Positions 59,915 to 64,000 of a DNA stretch of 64,000 nucleotides are shown here, piece by piece. A program made the position numbers and the translations under genes. Location of the stretch: the NCBI RefSeq assembly GCF_016907975.1, contig NZ_JAFBCY010000002.1, positions 1,054,001-1,118,000 of the forward strand. Direction: 5' to 3'. The DNA is from Methylopila capsulata. Its GTDB lineage: Bacteria; Pseudomonadota; Alphaproteobacteria; Rhizobiales; Methylopilaceae. The notes below the pieces were generated by a model, which was not told where the DNA came from, searched no databases, and was given only the letters and a program-made list of their open reading frames with translations. Each line of letters begins with the position of its first letter. Positions within the stretch are counted from its first letter, which is position 1.

Positions 59915-60681
59915 GACGGAACGCCCTCCGCGGCGTGGATCAGCAGCGTGCGGGCGCGCTCGAGATCCTCCGGCGTGTCGACGCCCAGCGGCACGGTGTC
60001 GACCTTGACCGCGTCGATGCGCATGCCGGCTTCGAGCGCGCGAAGCTGCTCCAGCTTCTCCCGCATCTCCAGCGGCGACGGGGGCAGCTTCACGAAGCGC
60101 TCGAGCGCCGCCCGGCGGTACGCGTAGAGCCCGATGTGGTGGTAGAGCGGCCCGGGACCGGTCGGCGCAGTGGCGCGGGTGAAGTAGAGGCAGCGGAAGC
60201 GGCCAGGCGCGATCTCGGCGCCCACCATCTTCACCACGCTCGGCGCGGTCTTTTCCTCGTCGCGCACGATCTCGGCCACGAGGGTCGCGATGTCGACCTC
60301 AGGGTCCTGCAGCGGCAGCAGGCTGGCGCGCACCACGGCGGGGTCGAGCGTCGGCAGGTCGCCCTGCACGTTCACGATTACGTCGAAATCCCGGTCCGGA
60401 TCGACCACCCCCAAAGCCTCGTGGATGCGGTCCGAACCGGAGGCGTGGTCGGCCCGGGTCATCGCCGCCTGGCCGCCCGCGGCCACGATCACGTCGCGCA
60501 CCTCCTCGGAGTCGGTGGCCACCACGACGGGGCCGACGCCGGCCTCCACCGCGCGTCGCCACACGTGGAGAATCATGGGCTCGCCGTGGATGTCCGCGAG
60601 CGGCTTGTTGGGCAGGCGGGTGGCGGCGAGACGGGCCGGGACGAGGACCAGCGGGCGCGGATGGTTTCGAAGGGTCGGCAT
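59911..60681 (-). CDS. kdsB: 3-deoxy-manno-octulosonate cytidylyltransferase
   Basis: 256 residues. Makes CMP-Kdo for lipopolysaccharide. Nucleotide-binding [54 protein letters not shown], and [18 protein letters not shown] are typical. It is first in kdsB-pheA and divergent from the cytochrome c gene. Confidence 0.96.
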   Translation of the reverse strand: MPTLRNHPRPLVLVPARLAATRLPNKPLADIHGEPMILHVWRRAVEAGVGPVVVATDSEEVRDVIVAAGGQAAMTRADHASGSDRIHEALGVVDPDRDFDVIVNVQGDLPTLDPAVVRASLLPLQDPEVDIATLVAEIVRDEEKTAPSVVKMVGAEIAPGRFRCLYFTRATAPTGPGPLYHHIGLYAYRRAALERFVKLPPSPLEMREKLEQLRALEAGMRIDAVKVDTVPLGVDTPEDLERARTLLIHAAEGVPS

Positions 60682-60910
60682 CGGAAAATGTTCGGCGCTC
60701 GGACGGCGGAATGACCGCTAAAGGCCCTTGCGGGCCGCGAATAATGATAGCGCCGGCGTGATAGCCGAGTTGCAGCGGTTCCGCAAAAGCGGGTAGCGTC
60801 CTCCCGCCCCGACATGCTGAACGGCGTGGTTTCTCCGCGCGTTGACGCAGGTTTCTGGAAATGGCCAAAAAACGGCGCGGAGCGAAGCCGCCGCCGATCG
60901 CGGAGGAAAG
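60682..60910. other. Divergent promoter gap between kdsB and the cytochrome c gene
   Basis: 229 bp with no supported gene; a frame beginning about 60842 only extends the cytochrome upstream of its strong ribosome site. An AATAATGATAG patch near 60740 is the only AT-rich part. Confidence 0.4.
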
Positions 60911-62089
60911 ATGGACTCGTTCGAGCTGAACAAGATCGCCGGCGCCGTGCTCGGCGCTTTGACCGTGACGCTGACGCTCAACGCGGTGGCGGGCCTTGTC
61001 TTTGGCCAGCACGAACCCGAAAAGCCGGGCTACGAAGTGGCGGCGCTGGACGAGTCCGGCGGCGGCGATGCGGGCGGCGGCGCTGCGGCCGCGGCTCCGA
61101 TCGAGGCCCGACTCGCCAAGGCCGATCCGGCCAAGGGCGAGGCCGCCGCGAAGAAGTGCGGCGCCTGCCACTCGTTCGAGAAAGGCGGCGCGGCCAAGGC
61201 CGGTCCGAACCTCTACGGCATCGTCGGTCTGAAGCACGCCCACATGGAGGGCTTCGGCTACTCCGCGGCGATGAAGGCCACGACCGACAAGACCTGGGAC
61301 TTTGCGAACCTCGACCACTGGATCGAGAACCCGAAAGGCTACATCTCCGGCACCTCGATGGCCTTCGCCGGCATCAAGAATCCCGAGGAGCGGGCGAATC
61401 TGCTCGCCTACCTCAACAAGAACTCGGACAGCCCGCAGCCGCTGCCGGCGGCGCCTGCGGAAGGCGAAAAGCCCGCCGCCGCAGGCGGCGAGAAGGGCGC
61501 GGCCGCTCCGGCCGCCGGCGGAGGCGACTTCAAGGCGCTGGTCGCGGCGGCCGACGTGAAGAAGGGCGAGGCGGTCGCCAAGAAGTGCGGCGCCTGCCAC
61601 TCCTTCGACAAGGGCGGCCCGGCCAAGGCGGGACCGAACCTCTACGGCATCGTCGGGCTGAAGCATGCGCACATGGAGGGCTTCGGCTACTCCGCGGCGA
61701 TGAAGGCGACGTCGGACAAAGTGTGGGACGTCGACAACCTCGGCCACTGGCTCGAGAACCCCAAGGCCTACGTCCCCGGCACCTCGATGGCCTTCGCTGG
61801 CATCAAGAGCCTCGAGGAGCGCGCGGCTCTGATCGCCTACCTCAACAAGAACTCCGACGCGCCGGTCGATCTCGGCGCCGCGGGCGGGGGCGACGCCAAG
61901 CCTGCCGACGCCAAGCCGGCCGATCCCAAACCTTCGGAGCCCGCGCCCGCGGCGCCGGCTCCCGACGCGGCCAAGCCCGCCGAGGGCGGCGACACGCCTG
62001 CGGCTCCGGCCGAACCCGCTCCGGCGCCGCAGGAGGGCGCCGCGCCGGGACAGCCGGGCGCGACCCCTCCGGCCGAACAGCCGAAGTGA
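60911..62089 (+). CDS. Membrane-anchored di-heme cytochrome c (tandem class I domains)
   Basis: 392 residues from ATG 60911 with GGAGG 4 bases upstream. An N-terminal membrane anchor (IAGAVLGALTVTLTLNAVAG, about 9-32) precedes two near-identical cytochrome c domains, residues 70-175 and 213-318, each with CGACH heme binding (His87, His230) and a Met ligand in GTSMAFAGIK. By eye 86 of 106 positions are identical. A Lys/Ala/Gly linker joins them and a Pro/Ala-rich tail of about 70 residues ends the protein. Single-domain relatives (CycM-type cytochrome c552) carry electrons from bc1 to aa3 oxidase in rhizobia. The doubled form is unusual. Confidence 0.93.
   Translation: MDSFELNKIAGAVLGALTVTLTLNAVAGLVFGQHEPEKPGYEVAALDESGGGDAGGGAAAAAPIEARLAKADPAKGEAAAKKCGACHSFEKGGAAKAGPNLYGIVGLKHAHMEGFGYSAAMKATTDKTWDFANLDHWIENPKGYISGTSMAFAGIKNPEERANLLAYLNKNSDSPQPLPAAPAEGEKPAAAGGEKGAAAPAAGGGDFKALVAAADVKKGEAVAKKCGACHSFDKGGPAKAGPNLYGIVGLKHAHMEGFGYSAAMKATSDKVWDVDNLGHWLENPKAYVPGTSMAFAGIKSLEERAALIAYLNKNSDAPVDLGAAGGGDAKPADAKPADPKPSEPAPAAPAPDAAKPAEGGDTPAAPAEPAPAPQEGAAPGQPGATPPAEQPK
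61118..61435 (+). repeat. Cytochrome c domain copy 1 (direct repeat in gene)
   Basis: Codons for residues 70-175 of the cytochrome gene. It is highly similar at the DNA level to 61547-61864; for example the segments around ACCTCTACGGCATCGTCG are shared. Confidence 0.9.
61547..61864 (+). repeat. Cytochrome c domain copy 2 (direct repeat in gene)
   Basis: Codons for residues 213-318. Differences from copy 1 are mostly conservative and include several silent changes, so the duplication is not brand new. Confidence 0.9.
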
Positions 62090-62112
62090 CGCTCCGGGGC
62101 TGACGCCTCACG

Positions 62113-62142
62113 AAAAGGCCGGGCTTCGCACCCGGCCTTTTT
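62113..62142 (+). terminator. Rho-independent terminator of the cytochrome c gene
   Basis: AAAAGGCCGGG, loop CTTCGCA, CCCGGCCTTTTT; stem of 11 bp ending in a T-run, 24 bases after the stop at 62089. Confidence 0.9.
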
Positions 62143-62275
62143 CATGTCGGCCGGGCGGCCGTCACGGCGTCATGATCGCGCACGGCCTTGACGCTCGCCT
62201 TTAAGCCGCCTCCTCTCGCGACATAATCCGCGGGCGCCCGCGCCCCAGACGCGTTGCAGAGGACCACGCCCGCCG

Positions 62276-64000
62276 ATGACGTTCCGCCTGTCCGCCGCCC
62301 TTCTCGTCGCGAGCCTCGCGCTTGGCTCCGCCGCCCAGTCCCAGGACGCGGCGCAGCCTCCGACGACGCCGGCGGCCCCCGCGGCGGACGTCTGGAAGCA
62401 CGGGCTCTCGCTGTTCGGCGACGTGAAGTACCCGGCGGGCTTTCCGCATTTCGACTACGTCAACCCGGACGCGCCGAAGGGAGGCGTCGCGCGGCTCGCC
62501 ACCCAGGGCACGTTCGACAGCCTCAACCCGTTCATTCGTAAGGGCAATCCGGCGGCCGGCGCGGCGTATCTCTACGACACGCTGATGACGGATGCGCTGG
62601 ACGAGCCGGCGACCGAATACGGGTTGATCGCCGAAAGCGTGCGGCATCCGGCGGACTGGTCGTCCGTCACATTCCGCTTGCGGCCGGAGGCGAAGTTCCA
62701 CGACGGCTCGCCGGTCACGGTCGAGGACGTAATCTGGTCGTTCGAGACGCTGAAGCGCGTCAACCCGATGATGGGGTTCTACTATCAGGACGTGGTGAAG
62801 GGCGAGAAGACCGGCGAGCGCGAGGTCACCTTCACCTTCTCCGGCCCCGGCAATCGCGAACTGCCGCAGATCATGGGGCAGCTCCAGGTGCTGCCGAAGG
62901 CGTGGTGGGAGGGGACCGACGCTAACGGCCGGAAGCGCAACATCGAGGAGGGCACACTCGAAAAGCCCGTCGGCTCCGGCCCGTACCGCGTGAAGGACTT
63001 CGCGCCCGGCCGCTGGATCTCCTACGAGCGGGTGGCGGACTACTGGGGCCGGGACCTCAACGTCCGCAAGGGCGTGAACAACTTCGACCTGCTGCGGTTC
63101 GACTATTTCCGCGACTCGACCGTGCTGGTGGAGGCGTTCAAGGGCGATCAGTACGACTGGCGCGAGGAGAACAGCGCCAAGAACTGGGCGACCGCCTACC
63201 AGTTCCCGGCCGTGGACGAGAAGCGCGCGATCCTCGAGACCTTCAAGGATACACAGTCCGGTCGGATGCAGGGTTACGGCTTCAACATCCGCCGCGACAA
63301 GTTCAAGGACCCTCGGGTGCGCCGGGCCTTCAATCTCGCCTTCGACTTCGAAGAGATCAACAAGACCATCATGTTCGGGCAGTACGTCCGGATCGACAGT
63401 TACTTCTACGGCACCGAGCTGGCCTCGAAGGGTCTGCCCGAAGGCAAGGAGCGCGAGATCCTCGAGAGCGTGAAGGACAAGGTCCCGCCGGAGGTCTTCA
63501 CCACGCCTTACGCCAACCCCGTCGGCGGATCGCCGGACGCGACCCGCGCCAATCTGCGTGAGGCTCTGCGCCTGCTGCGCGAGGCCGGATGGGACGTGAA
63601 GGACCGCAAGCTCGTGAACGCCAAGACCGGCGAGCGCATGACGGTCGAGTTCATCTACTTCGACCCGAGCTCGGAGCGGATCCTGAGCTTCTACGCCCCA
63701 GCGCTGGAGCGTCTCGGCGTCGAGGTGCGCCAGCGGCTGCTGGACGACAGCCAATACGTCAACCGTATCCGCGCCTTCGACTTCGACATCGTGACCACGA
63801 ATTGGGGCCAATCGCTTTCGCCTGGCAACGAGCAACGCAACTATTGGGGTTCGGAGTCAGCGAACAGGCCGGGTTCGTACAACCTCGTTGGGATCAAAGA
63901 CGCAGGCGTCGATGCGCTTATCGACCGGATCATCTTCGCCAAGGACCGCGAGGAGCTGACCGCCGCGACCAAGGCGCTCGACCGCGTGCTGCTGGCGCAC
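62276..64000 (+). CDS. Extracellular peptide-binding protein, YejA-like (cut by window edge)
   Basis: ATG 62276 opens 575 codons with no stop before the right edge. A signal peptide (RLSAALLVASLALGSAAQSQ) precedes a family 5 solute-binding domain: GGVARLATQGTFDSLNPFIR, FRLRPEAKFHDGSPVTVEDV, GSGPYRVKDFAPGRWISYER, DPRVRRAFNLAFDFEEINKT, FYGTELASKGLPEG and NYWGSESANRPGSYNLVGIK. It fits the YejA branch (oligopeptide/microcin C binding, ABC importer YejABEF). About 30-60 residues at the C terminus are missing. The permease genes should follow just outside the window. Confidence 0.92.
   Translation, partial: MTFRLSAALLVASLALGSAAQSQDAAQPPTTPAAPAADVWKHGLSLFGDVKYPAGFPHFDYVNPDAPKGGVARLATQGTFDSLNPFIRKGNPAAGAAYLYDTLMTDALDEPATEYGLIAESVRHPADWSSVTFRLRPEAKFHDGSPVTVEDVIWSFETLKRVNPMMGFYYQDVVKGEKTGEREVTFTFSGPGNRELPQIMGQLQVLPKAWWEGTDANGRKRNIEEGTLEKPVGSGPYRVKDFAPGRWISYERVADYWGRDLNVRKGVNNFDLLRFDYFRDSTVLVEAFKGDQYDWREENSAKNWATAYQFPAVDEKRAILETFKDTQSGRMQGYGFNIRRDKFKDPRVRRAFNLAFDFEEINKTIMFGQYVRIDSYFYGTELASKGLPEGKEREILESVKDKVPPEVFTTPYANPVGGSPDATRANLREALRLLREAGWDVKDRKLVNAKTGERMTVEFIYFDPSSERILSFYAPALERLGVEVRQRLLDDSQYVNRIRAFDFDIVTTNWGQSLSPGNEQRNYWGSESANRPGSYNLVGIKDAGVDALIDRIIFAKDREELTAATKALDRVLLAH

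Noticed and set aside
62201-63835. Minus-strand frame of 544 codons near the right edge
   Set aside because: Antisense to the YejA-like gene, whose signal peptide and domain are clear.
1-64000. tRNA, rRNA, CRISPR, insertion sequence, prophage or toxin-antitoxin features
   Set aside because: None could be recognised in any gap; repeats seen are short palindromes without array spacing or transposase genes.

Overview
This window is about 69% GC and densely coded on both strands. It reads as the chromosome of a high-GC alphaproteobacterium of the order Hyphomicrobiales (Rhizobiales). Lineage markers are an Irr-type Fur regulator divergent from a fabA-fabB-fabI set, an SDHAF4/DUF1674 protein, an MmcB repair protein, an N-acetylglutaminylglutamine amide (NAGGN) osmolyte operon, a membrane-anchored class I cytochrome c beside kdsB-pheA, a GGAAC-N16-CGTT general-stress promoter and a GAAC-N7-GAAC SOS-type box. 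The genus cannot be fixed from the sequence; a Methylopila/Hansschlegelia/Bosea-like organism is only a guess. No tRNA, rRNA, insertion sequence, prophage or CRISPR array was seen.

Layout. 1-130: start of an ECF sigma factor, cut by the window edge. 192-2183: YitT-like membrane protein and a nicotinate phosphoribosyltransferase. 2214-5873: unsaturated fatty acid synthesis (fabI, fabB, fabA) facing irr. 5895-13063: mostly single genes (secreted hydrolase, SH3 protein, 2-hydroxyacid dehydrogenase, small secreted protein behind a possible LexA box, MoeB-like E1 enzyme, TraB/GumN protein, LigI-like amidohydrolase, Nudix hydrolase). 13144-14806: DUF47/PhoU-like protein plus PiT phosphate transporter behind an EcfG-type promoter. 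14816-21777: cyclopropane fatty acid synthase family enzyme, extensin-like protein, SDHAF4, htpX, rsmB and a heparinase-family protein. 22009-28300: small unknown protein, mmcB, AceE-like E1/transketolase, L,D-transpeptidase and acetyl-CoA synthetase. 28520-37606: all on the minus strand, holding pheT, pheS, rplT, rpmI, a VirJ-like hydrolase, a molbindin coupled to a secreted protein, a TauE-type exporter, an enoyl-CoA hydratase and mutM.

37838-45721 is also minus strand. It carries a tight aromatic/histidine operon (chorismate mutase, hisC, tyrA) and the NAGGN operon (asnO, ngg, M42 peptidase). 46060-53811 holds a quinone oxidoreductase, M17 aminopeptidase, an unknown protein, a YqaA-type membrane protein, an NlpC/P60 enzyme, and an operon of YeiH-type exporter, LysR regulator, half-size EamA protein and a membrane protein. 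53816-59008 is a small mixed-strand polysaccharide locus (methyltransferase, WecG/TagA glycosyltransferase, Wzx-like flippase, GT4, GH5), with an AT-rich patch marking likely transfer. 59039-62089 is pheA-kdsB divergent from a cytochrome c whose heme domain is duplicated in tandem. A YejA-like peptide-binding protein runs off the right edge.

The genes are mostly core metabolism with little sign of a novel defence or mobile system. The most unusual items are the tandem-duplicated cytochrome c, the irr terminator embedded in the next gene's signal-peptide codons, the 104-bp overlap of the SDHAF4 and extensin genes, the AT-rich methyltransferase start, and several families of structured intergenic repeats, one of them between pheS and pheT.
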